Of a stretch of DNA of 64,000 nucleotides, positions 14,092 through 24,801 are shown one piece after another. This DNA is from Paraescarpia echinospica (lineage: Eukaryota; Annelida; Polychaeta; Sabellida; Siboglinidae). The notes beneath the pieces were generated by a model. The model was given only the letters and a program-made list of their open reading frames with translations. It ran no database searches and had not been told where the DNA came from. Made by a program: the position numbers and the translations under genes. Each line of letters begins with the position of its first letter. Position 1 is the first letter of the stretch. The stretch spans positions 27,325,805 to 27,389,804 of the forward strand of contig CM034532.1 of NCBI GenBank assembly GCA_020002185.1, read 5' to 3'.

Positions 14092-14521
14092 CATACTTTT
14101 TTAACAACCATTGATTTACATATTTTGATAAAACAAGTACCAGTGTGCTACATCTGACACCAACTGATGACAATTATTCGCGCCTTGCCCTTGCCCTATG
14201 TTGCCCTAGCCTGCCCTCTTATCGTGTTACCTAGCAACGTGGTGTCTGGTTATATCGCTACTGTATTCCAACCGACTGTACCTCGTACAGACGACGTGGG
14301 TCAATATCTCTGTTTTCAACAGCCCTCCTGTATACAGCGTATATGATTTAACGTATCATTTATAATAGTTCATACAGTCCGTTTTCAATGTTTTGATATA
14401 TGTTCCAGAGAAGAAGAGACACGCTTCGAACATGAGGGATGCTTCTATACCCAACACGTGACCAATAGAAGCGGGAAATTTGGACCTCCGGTCGCAAGGG
14501 CTGACTAGTCACGTCTGATAG

Positions 14522-14611
14522 TCTGGCAAAACATGTCGATTGAGGAAACAAAATTCTGGTGAAACAACTGAGTGATGGAGTAGCTAAGACCATGTCCGTA
14601 CAAAGCTCAGA
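14522..14611 (+). pseudogene. Decayed LRR exon in unit A
   Basis: The segment between an AG (14520-14521) and a GTAAACG donor (14612) is 90 bp. It starts with T and ends with GA, like the intact 84-bp exon downstream. It reads VKQLSDGVAKTMSVQS near its end, clearly related to VKELSDGMSKNKSIHS of the intact exon. It has an in-frame TGA at codon 7 and is 6 bp too long, so it is broken. Equivalent copies sit in each array unit (first at 21070-21159). This second, older LRR exon suggests the locus once held several such exons. Confidence 0.55.
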
Positions 14612-15092
14612 GTAAACGTGACCATTGGTACACCTTCAATTCAATTTTAATCTTAAGTTGTTATACAAGACAACAGTGCCATTATCAACAATTTTATAAA
14701 GCGCTCATGTCCTTCTACATTGTTGACTAAGCACAGAGAAACAACTGTGAATGGATTGAAGACTGCGGGCATCTGACCATGCAGTCGAAACATATAGAGT
14801 GAAGCCAGCTTTACTGCTGTCAAGTGATGGTATAGTCTGACACAGATTCCGATCACGGCAGTGCAATGAGCCATGTGCTGCCACATGTCAGTCTGCCATT
14901 TACAAAAAAAAAAAAAGTAGTCACACATTTCACTGTTTGTTCTAAATCGTCTGCATGCATGTCTTTGTTACATCAATTATTTATTTTATTATTTTTGAGG
15001 AAATTTCCACTATCCTAGACATTAGTTTCATGTGTGTTTTAGTGGTTTGCTGATACACCAGGACATTAATCTAGTCGACAGTGTACTTTTAG

Positions 15093-15176
15093 TTTGAGGA
15101 TATGTCAGCTAGATGCTGACCGTGTCAAGGAGCTGAGTGATGGGATGTCTAAGAACAAGTCCATACACAGCTTAGA
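15093..15176 (+). CDS. 84-bp exon encoding one NLR-type leucine-rich repeat (unit A)
   Basis: The exon is bounded by TTTTAG and GTAAACG and is exactly 84 bp, the classic length of one-LRR exons in NLR and RNase-inhibitor-like genes. It begins with the last base of a split codon and ends with the first two, so it is symmetric. It encodes LRICQLDADRVKELSDGM, then SKNKSIHSL. Joined to an identical exon, the split codon GA+T gives Asp, producing SLDLRICQLDADRVKEL, which fits the LxxLxLxxCxLxxxxxxxLxxxL pattern. Such repeats form the ligand-sensing solenoid of cytosolic NLR receptors. No NACHT, CARD or death domain is visible in the window, so the parent gene is inferred. It may be an orphan or relic exon. 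Confidence 0.6.
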
Positions 15177-15199
15177 GTAAACGTCACCAATGCATCAAA

Positions 15200-15505
15200 T
15201 GATAACCTGTTTGACGATGTAGAAAAAAGAAGGATAACAGACATCATCAAGGCTAGGTGATGGAGTTTTATTGGCAATATCCTTAGATTCAAGAGTACAA
15301 ATGACTGCTTAGAGTGATGAAGAGATCAACCTGTGGGGAAGAGATCGACCGGAAGACCAAAAGAAACGGGGCAACGAATGATGGAGAGAGAACAAAAAAT
15401 GTTTGGGTGGAAATCCTGGGCAGCGGCGGCATGGAGGGTGGCTGACAGGGTGGACTGTTGTGAAGCCCTGTACGACACGTGGCACCCAAGGGATCCGTAA
15501 GCCGT
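15200..15505 (+). mobile_element. LINE reverse-transcriptase C-terminal fragment in unit A
   Basis: Read across frameshifts, the region gives RITDIIKAR, then WSFIGNILR, GKRSTGRPK and EALYDTWHPRDP. This matches the C-terminal tail common in animal LINE ORF2 proteins (KARRWKFIGH-LR ... GKRKRGRPK ... LCATWHEEDR). Stops follow IIKAR and NDCLE, so it is dead. It is part of every copy of the 1.5-kb unit and so has been amplified along with the LRR exon. Confidence 0.6.
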
Positions 15506-15534
15506 AAGTAAGACAGCAAGATGTTTCTTCCAGG

Positions 15535-16050
15535 CCATCGCAATCGGACAGGGTCCTGCTGCACAGCCAGCTGCATAAACAGATAGCACAGACCGTCCAG
15601 ACGACGTCACCGATGACGTGTCAGTGTCTAACCAAATAAGGTATATGCTTAAACAAATGTTTGGCGATTGAAGGTGACGGCGAAATATGGCTGTGGGCAG
15701 ACAAAATTTGCCGCATCATCAAGTGTTTGGCAGAAAACAGGCAAGAATAGACAACACTCACCCTTACAACTAGTCCATACTATGTAGCAACCGATAGCAG
15801 CACGTTTGGAACTCAGACTGTATCCAGTTGTGGTGCGATGCTTCAATGCTGAAATGGGTAATATCGCGACAATGCTGCTGGCCTTGGGCACATGTAATGA
15901 GGGGTCAACCGGCGAAAGACACTTTGCCCTTGATGTCCATTGTGACTACCTCCACCATATAAACAAGTAGGCCTACATATAGAGTAAGCACAAGGCCTTA
16001 GCAACACCTGACAATTCTGTGACTGAAGATCCAAAAAGAATTTATCACTG
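15535..16050. other. No recognisable gene
   Basis: This sequence follows the end of LRR unit A. All frames contain stops, and I recognise no repeat family or gene. Confidence 0.5.
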
Positions 16051-16482
16051 AAGCTGAGTGTGAGCAGATATGATGAGTCTAGGCCTTTTGTACATCGTTG
16101 TGAAAGCCGTATGGAAAATGACGAGAGGACCGACAGGCCTACTGCCAACAAGGTCCCTGAAAATGACCAGGTTATGGAAAACCCTACTGCCAAATAGGTC
16201 CCTGAAAATGACCAGGTTGTAGAAAACCCTGCTGTCAACGAGGTCTCTAAAAATAAACAGATTGTGGAAAACCCTGTTGTCAACGAGGTCCCTAAAAAGA
16301 AACTCCCGACCCCTCCACGTGATGTTGATAGTCAGGGCATACAAACAGCCCAGGCAGTGGGGGCACATCTCACAGCATTTTGTGAAGCAGGGAGAGTTGA
16401 ACTTCAGCTTGGTTCTGACACTACCAACCTTCCGGACTTGGTGTTTCTGATTTCATCAGGTGCACCATCCAAAGATAGTTGA
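16051..16482 (+). pseudogene. Broken ORF with 18-residue repeats and a unique C-terminal segment
   Basis: From 16111 the plus frame reads ENDER..., then four 54-bp repeats of the form VPENDQVVENPAVNE. They continue into a non-repeated part, LPTPPRDVDSQGIQTAQAVG, followed by HLTAFCEAGRVELQLG and a stop at about 16482. One repeat has TAG where the others have a Lys or Glu codon (near 16197), so the frame is interrupted. I do not recognise the family. The Pro-rich joint followed by a Leu-rich segment could be a linker plus a small helical domain. A diverged second copy lies downstream at 16614-16830. Confidence 0.4.
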
Positions 16483-16613
16483 TATTTTAAAGTGAGAGGA
16501 AAGAGAATTAGACATATCAGAGCAGGATGGTTGTCGTGTAGCAGGAACATTAAACAGGTTCATTCAAGCTGCGTGTGTGTTGTGTCTACAGTGGGGAGAA
16601 CAGCAAAGACTAA

Positions 16614-16830
16614 ACTCTCCGACCCCTCCACGTTATGTCAATGCTGAGAGCATATCGACTCCCGGAGCTGTAACGACACATCACCCAGTGCTTTATGGAG
16701 GACGGACTGTTAAACTTGAGCAGAGAGCTTGGAGGTGGCGGGGTGCTGACAAATAACAACCTCCCAGACCTGGTGCATCTCATTTCTGAAATGACTCATT
16801 TCATCAGGTGCAGCATTCGATATCCAGAAT
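16614..16830 (+). pseudogene. Diverged duplicate of the C-terminal segment at 16300-16460
   Basis: The DNA CTCCGACCCCTCCACGT is followed by sequence that aligns with 16306-16463, including the ends CCTCCCAGACCTGGTG and TTTCATCAGGTGCA. Indels and stops break every frame. It was probably a tandem exon duplication that decayed. The function is unknown. Confidence 0.4.
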
Positions 16831-17535
16831 CTAAAGTGAGTGCACATGTGATTTCTTACTGGTGCATGTTTTAATATGCCTACATTGTCACGTCTGAGAT
16901 TACCAATATTGGCCTACTCACTCACGCATCTACTGCAATAGGTATGCATTATCAGAAAACAAGATTTGATTTGTTTTTTTCTGATGCAAACTGGAAGACA
17001 CGTTGTGATGCCATCTTGTTGTTAGAGATGCGATCATAAATATAACTCTGTTTTATTGTGTAGCATTGCCATATTTTCTAGATGTGGATTCACTAGGGTA
17101 AATCCGAACAGACAGATTCTTAGTAATTTTAAAAGGCAGACTGATGTTCTACTCACAGCGGCTCAACAATGAGAAAAAGTGAGACAGCGGGTCTCTGTGT
17201 GAAAAGAGACTGGATATGTGAACACCAAAGCTAGAATCTGCGCCTGTTTCCAATGGAACCAGGCATTGTGTCAATGACGATGGAAACACCCCTTCAGCTT
17301 CAAATGACAACCAACACTGTGATGGAGCCAGACTAGAGATGGAGCAACTTGACCACTGCACCAGAAACTTTCTTCTGTCCTTTTATGAATGGATACAATC
17401 TACCAACAAAGATGGCCTATTCCTACGCATTTGAAGAGAGGCCCCAAAAACATCAAGGAAAAGCATACAAGGCGTTCCTCTGTGCTATCCTAGTTTACCA
17501 GCTCAGTATAGGACCCTCACTGACAGCAGAACACC
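16831..17535. other. No recognisable gene
   Basis: Scattered short frames only. Around 17330-17400 the plus strand gives LEMEQLDHCTRNFLLSFYEW over about 30 codons, but nothing extends it and I do not recognise it. Confidence 0.4.
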
Positions 17536-17610
17536 AACAAGATTGAAGCCATCCAACACCAGGCAGCATGCTTTGTCCTCCGACAAGCTTCTGACACGAC
17601 TGACCAACTA
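17536..17610 (+). mobile_element. LINE reverse-transcriptase C-terminal scrap
   Basis: The plus frame reads NKIEAIQHQAACFVLRQASD. This is the (I)E-x-IQ-RRAARFV motif region found just after the reverse-transcriptase domain of LINE ORF2 proteins. It runs directly into the minisatellite at 17598, whose unit begins as the next piece of the same coding sequence. Confidence 0.6.
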
Positions 17611-18180
17611 GTGGCCCTACCTCCAAGTACACAGGAGGACAGCTAGACTAGCTATGTCTGATGATTGACCAACTACAATGGCCCTACCTCCAAGTACACA
17701 GGAGGACAGCTAGACGAACTATGCCTGATCTGACTGACCAACGACAGTGGCCCTACCTCCAAGTATGCAGGACGACAGCTAGATTAGCTATGTCTGATAT
17801 GATTGACCAACTACAATGGCCTTACCTCCAAGTATGCAGGAGGACAGGAAAACTAGCTATGTCTGATGATTGACCAACTACAGTGGCCCTACCTCCAAGT
17901 ATGCAGAAGGACAGGTAGACTAGCTATGTCTGATGATTGACCAACTACAGTGGCACTACCTCCAAGTATGCAGGAGGACAGGTAGACTAGCTATGTCTGA
18001 TGACTGACCAACTATAATGGCCCTACCTCCAAGAATGCAGGAGGACAGGTAGACTAGCTATGTCTGATGATTGACCAACTACAGTGGCCCTACCTCCAAG
18101 TATGCAGGAGGACAGGTAGACTAGCTATGTATGATATGATTTACCAACTACAGTGGCCCTACCTTCAAGTATGCAGGAGG
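17598..18180. repeat. Minisatellite of 65-70 bp, about nine copies, derived from LINE coding DNA
   Basis: TGACCAACTA recurs at 17601, 17666, 17735, 17804, 17871, 17938, 18005, 18072 and (as TTACC) about 18142. The unit translates as MIDQLQWPYLQVCRRTGRLA, like the M-x-LQW-x-xLxxRRxxARLxM segment that follows the LINE motif at 17536-17610. Unit lengths of 65, 67 and 69 bp keep changing the frame, so it is not a coding array. Confidence 0.9.
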
Positions 18181-18265
18181 CAGACCTGGGGTCAGATACA
18201 TCATGTATCTGTATCTTATGAATCTAGATACAATTTTGAAAGTATCTGTATCTAGATACATTGCA
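18181..18265. mobile_element. hAT-like transposon end
   Basis: The sequence starts CAGACCTGGGGTCAGATACA, then repeats TGTATCTGTATC and TCTAGATAC motifs. CAG followed by TGGG and TATC-rich subterminal repeats is typical of non-autonomous hAT ends. It lies exactly between the minisatellite and the return of the satellite array. No second end or target duplication was identified. Confidence 0.4.
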
Positions 18266-20273
18266 CATACGCATGTGGAAGATGTAATACAGGTTATATC
18301 TGACCCACTGAGGATGTATGTTGACTTGGCAAAATGTTGTGTAATGATAGTTCCACTGAGAATCAGCTTTTACAGAGAAGACCACAAACAATATGAATTT
18401 AATGAGTGCAATGCGACACAACGAAACATTCACACAGGAGAGAAAGGAATCTGCCTAAAATGCATAACAGATGCTGCAAAACGCTGTGTAATGATAGTTG
18501 AGAATCACCTTTTTACAGAGAAGACCTAAAAAAAGATGGCTTGTGTAAGGACAATATTAATGAGTGCAGTGAGGCATAATGAAATATTCACACCAGAGAT
18601 GGGGATGTGCCTAAATTGTACAACAGATGCTGCTCATTCAATCATGTGGCCGTAGAAGAGTATTTATAAGCAGTTGGTCTACTTCAATTATGAAATGGTG
18701 ACATATGATTTGGCTACTTTTCAATCCACCAACTAAACTGAAAAAACATCTCTGGTCAGCTTTCCATGGAATACAGAATTGAATGGGGTGATAATTCATC
18801 TTGTGGACTATTTTTCATGGTAACTTATCAGATTCGATGAATAGAGACCAACGCATGACACCAGGAATTTAACTTCCCTACCCTCTTTTATGGTTTACTG
18901 TATTCCGGTAAAATTCTACAGGTGCCAATTGCAAGAAACACAGAATTAAGAGGGACACATGTATATTGCTACAGTTGTTGTCACTTCCTGACCAACTCTG
19001 CAAGTTCATGTGACCTCATTTGAAACAATAAAGTTCACTATGAACTCCTTTGAAGAAAATCAGAACCTTGTTACATTCTGTTATACTCACATTCAATGTT
19101 TGTTCATGTGCCGTGATCTGTCAGAAGTACATACGCAGTGCATGCATCAAGATAAGCCAATCATAAAAACGTTGACACAACTCTATATATAAACGCCACC
19201 TTGAGCTCTCCAAAGAAGTTTTTGAAATGCAATAATATGGATATAGAAGGTGCCAACCCATTCAAGAAGCATGCTGAGCTAGCGAAAGGTTATGTAATGT
19301 TAGTTCCAGTGAGAATCACCTTTTACAGATAAAACCTGAGACAAGATGGCTTGCATGAGGACAATATTAATGAGTGAAGTGCGGCGTAATGAAATAATCA
19401 CACCGTAGATATGAAAATGTACCTAAATTGTATAACAGATGCTGTTCATTCAATCATCTGGCCGTACAAGAGTATTTATCAGCCATTGGTCTACTTCAAT
19501 GTCAGCCATTGGTCTACTTTAATGGTGAAATGGTGACATTATATGGCTACTTCTTGATGACGTATCCTCAATCCACCAAGTAAACTGAGAAAACACTTCT
19601 GGTCAGCTTTCCATGAAATACAGAAATTAATGGAGTGATAATTCAACTTGTGGACTATTTTTCATGGTAACTTATAAGATTCGATAAATAGAGACCAACG
19701 TATGACAACAGGAATTTACAAACAATGAAGTTCATTATGAACTCCTTTTAAGAAAATGAGAACCTTCTCACATTCTGTTATTTTCATATTCAACGTTTAT
19801 TCATGTGCCATGATCTGCCAGCAATAAACACAATGACACAAGTCTATGCAAACGCCACCATGAGCTCTCCAAAGAAGCTTTTTAAATGCAAGAATACGCA
19901 TGTGGAAGATGTAATACAGGTTATATCTGACCCACTGAGGATGTATGTTGACTTGGTAAAATGTTGTGTAATGATAGTTCCACTGAGAATCAACTTCTAC
20001 AGAGAAGACCACAAACAATATGAATTTAATGAGTGCAGTGCAACACAACAAAACAATCACACAGGAGAGAAGGGAATCTGCCTAAAATGCATAACAGATG
20101 CTGCAAAACGCTGTGTAATGATAGTTGAGAATCACCTTTTACAGAGAAGACCTCAGAAAAGATGGCTTGTGTAAGGACAATATTAATGAGTGCAGTGAGG
20201 TGTAATGAAATATTCACACCTGAGAGATGAACATGTGCCTAAAATGTAGAACAGATGCTGCTCATTCAATCAT
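18266..20273. repeat. Zinc-finger-derived satellite, second cluster
   Basis: One long unit from about 18266 plus part of a second. The landmark GCCATGATCTGC is at 19806 and the variant landmark at 19110. Decayed zinc-finger-like frames lie at 18203-18529, 19010-19192 and 19803-20174. The right edge (about 20273) is the same junction as at 13735. Confidence 0.88.
19803..20174 (+). pseudogene. Zinc-finger-like ORF remnant, second cluster
   Basis: Third full-length copy of the 123-codon frame at 3218-3589, again with HTGEKGICLKC near residue 90. It differs at a handful of residues (for example Leu to Val near residue 14 and Ser to Asn near 65). The same reservations apply. Confidence 0.33.
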
Positions 20274-20639
20274 CTGATTCTACAACAGTATTTATCACAG
20301 ACTGTTCTGGCTGTTTTAGAACATGATTTTCAGTCATATATGTTTAAACTTGTATAATCTATAAACAATCTAAAACATATTTCACAAAGTAGCTCCTCAC
20401 ACTGTCAGTTTACATCATATTTTGCGAAAGGAAAATATTTATTGTTTTTTTAAAGTTGACAGTGCATTGATGGGAAGTAGTTTTTATGTTGTGAGTAAAT
20501 AATTGTACATATAAGTACGCATAAAAATGTTCCGCTGAATTATAATACATAAATCGGTTATAATTAAGTAATATAGATTGTTTTTACGTTCATAATATTA
20601 CTACATTAATGATTAATGTAATTTGTCCATGAAATGATA
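20274..20639. other. AT-rich spacer between satellite and LRR unit, copy 2
   Basis: Counterpart of 13736-14091; no gene is seen. It is absent between the later array units, so only the first unit of the array retains the original left flank. Confidence 0.8.
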
Positions 20640-21069
20640 CATACTTTTTTAACAACCATTGATTTACATATTTTGATAAAACAAGTACCAGTGTGCTACA
20701 CCTGACACCAACTGATGACAATTATTCGCGCCTTGCCCTTGCCCTAGGTTGCCCTAGCCTGCCCTCTTATCGTGTCACCTAGCAACGTGGTGTCTGGTTA
20801 TATCGCTACTGTATTCCAACCGACTGTACCTCGTACAGACGACGTGGGTCAATATTTCTGTTTTCAACAGCCCTCCTGTATACAGCGTATATGATTTAAC
20901 GTATCATTTATAATAGTTCATACAGTCCGTTTTCAATGTTTTGATATATGTTCCAGAGAAGACGAGACACGCTTCGAACATGAGGGATGCTTCTATGCCC
21001 AACACGTGACCAATAGAAGCGGGAAATTTGGACCTCCGGTCGCATGGGCTGACTAGTCACGTCTGATAG

Positions 21070-21159
21070 TCTGGCAAAACATGTCGATTGAGGAAACAAA
21101 ATTCTGGTGAAACAACTGAGTGATGGAGTAGCTAAGACCATGTCCGTACAAAGCTCAGA
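21070..21159 (+). pseudogene. Decayed LRR exon in array unit B
   Basis: The same 90-bp segment as 14522-14611, with the in-frame TGA. Copies recur one period downstream in units C-F. Because every copy shares the same lesion, the exon was already dead before the array expanded. Confidence 0.5.
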
Positions 21160-21711
21160 GTAAACGTGACCATTGGTACACCTTCAATTCAATTTTAATC
21201 TTAAGTTGTTATACAAGACAACAGTGCCATTATCAACAATTTTATAAAGCGCTGATGTCCTTCTACATTGTTGACTAAGCACAGAGAAACAAACAGTCAC
21301 AGTGTCTGAGGTGAACATACTTTTCGGGAAAGTTTATGTATGTCCCACTACTGTGTCAACAACTGTGAATGGATTGAAGACTGCGGGCATCTGACCATGC
21401 AGTCGAAACATATAGAGTGAAGCCAGCTTTACTGCTGTCAAGTGATGGTATAGTCTGACACAGATTCCGATCACGGCAGTGCAATGAGCCATGTGCTGCC
21501 ACATGTCAGTCTGCCATTTACAAAAAAATAAAAAAGTAGTCACACATTTCACTGTTTGTTCTAAATCGTCTGCATGCATGTCTTTGTTACATAAATTATT
21601 TATTTTATTATTTTTGAGGAAATTTCCACTATCCTAGACATTAGTTTCATGTGTGTTTTAGTGGTTTGCTGATACACCAGGACATTAATCTAGTCGACAG
21701 TGTACTTTTAG

Positions 21712-21795
21712 TTTGAGGATATGTCAGCTAGATGCTGACCGTGTCAAGGAGCTGAGTGATGGGATGTCTATGAACAAGTCCATACACAGCTTAGA
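21712..21795 (+). CDS. 84-bp NLR-type LRR exon, array unit B
   Basis: Same boundaries (TTTTAG, GTAAACG) and phase as 15093-15176. It differs from copy A by one codon, AAG to ATG, so the segment reads SMNKSIHSL. With identical exons 1503 bp apart, splicing any number of them together would keep the frame and add whole 28-residue repeats. Transcription is not shown by the sequence. Confidence 0.6.
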
Positions 21796-23214
21796 GTAAA
21801 CGTCACCAATGCATCAAATGATAACCTGTTTGACGATGTAGAAAAAAGTAGGATAACAGACATCATCAAGGCTAGGTGATGGAGTTTTATTGGCAATATC
21901 CTTAGATTCAAGAGTACAAATGACTGCTTAGAGTGATGAAGAGATCAACCTGTGGGGAAGAGATCGACCGGAAGACCAAAAGAAACGGGGCGACGAATGG
22001 TGGAGAGAGAACAAAAAATGTTTGGGTGGAAATCCTGGGCAGCGGCGGCATGGAGGGTGGCTGACAGGGCGGACTGTTGTGAAGCCCTGTACGACACGTG
22101 GCACCCAAGGGATCCGTAAGCCGTAAGTAAGACAGCAAGATGTCATACTTTTTTAACAACCATTGATTTACATATTTTGATAAAACAAGTACCAGTGTGC
22201 TACACCTGACACCAACTGATGACAATTATTCGCGCCTTGCCCTTGCCCTAGGTTGCCCTAGCCTGCCCTCTTATCGTGTCACCTAGCAACGTGGTGTCTG
22301 GTTATATCGCTACTGTATTCCAACCGACTGTACCTCGTACAGACGACGTGGGTCAATATCTCTGTTTTCAACAGCCCTCCTGTATACAGCGTATATGATT
22401 TAACGTATCATTTATAATAGTTCATACAGTCCGTTTTCAATGTTTTGATATATGTTCCAGAGAAGACGAGACACGCTTCGAACATGAGGGATGCTTCTAT
22501 GCCCAACACGTGACCAATAGAAGCGGGAAATTTGGACCTCCGGTCGCATGGGCTGACTAGTCACGTCTGATAGTCTGGCAAAACATGTCGATTGAGGAAA
22601 CAAAATTCTGGTGAAACAACTGAGTGATGGAGTAGCTAAGACCATGTCCGTACAAAGCTCAGAGTAAACGTGACCATTGGTACACCTTCAATTCAATTTT
22701 AATCTTAAGTTGTTATACAAGACAACAGTGCCATTATCAACAATTTTATAAAGCGCTGATGTCCTTCTACATTGTTGACTAAGCACAGAGAAACAAACAG
22801 TCACAGTGTCTGAGGTGAACATACTTTTCGGGAAAGTTTATGTATGTCCCACTACTGTGTCAACAACTGTGAATGGATTGAAGACTGCGGGCATCTGACC
22901 ATGCAGTCGAAACATATAGAGTGAAGCCAGCTTTACTGCTGTCAAGTGATGGTATAGTCTGACACAGATTCCGATCACGGCAGTGCAATGAGCCATGTGC
23001 TGCCACATGTCAGTCTGCCATTTACAAAAAATAAAAAAGTAGTCACACATTTCACTGTTTGTTCTAAATCGTCTGCATGCATGTCTTTGTTACATAAATT
23101 ATTTATTTTATTATTTTTGAGGAAATTTCCACTATCCTAGACATTAGTTTCATGTGTGTTTTAGTGGTTTGCTGATACACCAGGACATTAATCTAGTCGA
23201 CAGTGTACTTTTAG

Positions 23215-23298
23215 TTTGAGGATATGTCAGCTAGATGCTGACCGTGTCAAGGAGCTGAGTGATGGGATGTCTATGAACAAGTCCATACACAGCTTAGA
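23215..23298 (+). CDS. 84-bp NLR-type LRR exon, array unit C
   Basis: Identical to the unit B exon, with the same splice-site sequences and phase. Confidence 0.6.
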
Positions 23299-24717
23299 GT
23301 AAACGTCACCAATGCATCAAATGATAACCTGTTTGACGATGTAGAAAAAAGTAGGATAACAGACATCATCAAGGCTAGGTGATGGAGTTTTATTGGCAAT
23401 ATCCTTAGATTCAAGAGTACAAATGACTGCTTAGAGTGATGAAGAGATCAACCTGTGGGGAAGAGATCGACCGGAAGACCAAAAGAAACGGGGCGACGAA
23501 TGGTGGAGAGAGAACAAAAAATGTTTGGGTGGAAATCCTGGGCAGCGGCGGCATGGAGGGTGGCTGACAGGGCGGACTGTTGTGAAGCCCTGTACGACAC
23601 GTGGCACCCAAGGGATCCGTAAGCCGTAAGTAAGACAGCAAGATGTCATACTTTTTTAACAACCATTGATTTACATATTTTGATAAAACAAGTACCAGTG
23701 TGCTACACCTGACACCAACTGATGACAATTATTCGCGCCTTGCCCTTGCCCTAGGTTGCCCTAGCCTGCCCTCTTATCGTGTCACCTAGCAACGTGGTGT
23801 CTGGTTATATCGCTACTGTATTCCAACCGACTGTACCTCGTACAGACGACGTGGGTCAATATCTCTGTTTTCAACAGCCCTCCTGTATACAGCGTATATG
23901 ATTTAACGTATCATTTATAATAGTTCATACAGTCCATTTTCAATGTTTTGATATATGTTCCAGAGAAGACGAGACACGCTTCGAACATGAGGGATGCTTC
24001 TATGCCCAACACGTGACCAATAGAAGCGGGAAATTTGGACCTCCGGTCGCATGGGCTGACTAGTCACGTCTGATAGTCTGGCAAAACATGTCGATTGAGG
24101 AAACAAAATTCTGGTGAAACAACTGAGTGATGGAGTAGCTAAGACCATGTCCGTACAAAGCTCAGAGTAAACGTGACCATTGGTACACCTTCAATTCAAT
24201 TTTAATCTTAAGTTGTTATACAAGACAACAGTGCCATTATCAACAATTTTATAAAGCGCTGATGTCCTTCTACATTGTTGACTAAGCACAGAGAAACAAA
24301 CAGTCACAGTGTCTGAGGTGAACATACTTTTCGGGAAAGTTTATGTATGTCCCACTACTGTGTCAACAACTGTGAATGGATTGAAGACTGCGGGCATCTG
24401 ACCATGCAGTCGAAACATATAGAGTGAAGCCAGCTTTACTGCTGTCAAGTGATGGTATAGTCTGACACAGATTCCGATCACGGCAGTGCAATGAGCCATG
24501 TGCTGCCACATGTCAGTCTGCCATTTACAAAAAATAAAAAAGTAGTCACACATTTCACTGTTTGTTCTAAATCGTCTGCATGCATGTCTTTGTTACATAA
24601 ATTATTTATTTTATTATTTTTGAGGAAATTTCCACTATCCTAGACATTAGTTTCATGTGTGTTTTAGTGGTTTGCTGATACACCAGGACATTAATCTAGT
24701 CGACAGTGTACTTTTAG

Positions 24718-24801
24718 TTTGAGGATATGTCAGCTAGATGCTGACCGTGTCAAGGAGCTGAGTGATGGGATGTCTATGAACAAGTCCATACACAGCTTAG
24801 A
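24718..24801 (+). CDS. 84-bp NLR-type LRR exon, array unit D
   Basis: Identical to the unit B exon, with the same splice-site sequences and phase. Confidence 0.6.

Larger units (their letters stand above)
14092..15534. repeat. 1.44-kb LRR-exon unit, single upstream copy (A)
   Basis: The same unit as the array at 20640-27777, running from CATACTTTTTTAACAACC to GACAGCAAGATGT. Copy A lacks about 70 bp present in all the others (after GCACAGAGAAAC, near 14740) and has private substitutions. It is the most diverged copy. The unit holds a decayed LRR exon, an intact LRR exon and a LINE C-terminal fragment. Confidence 0.93.
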
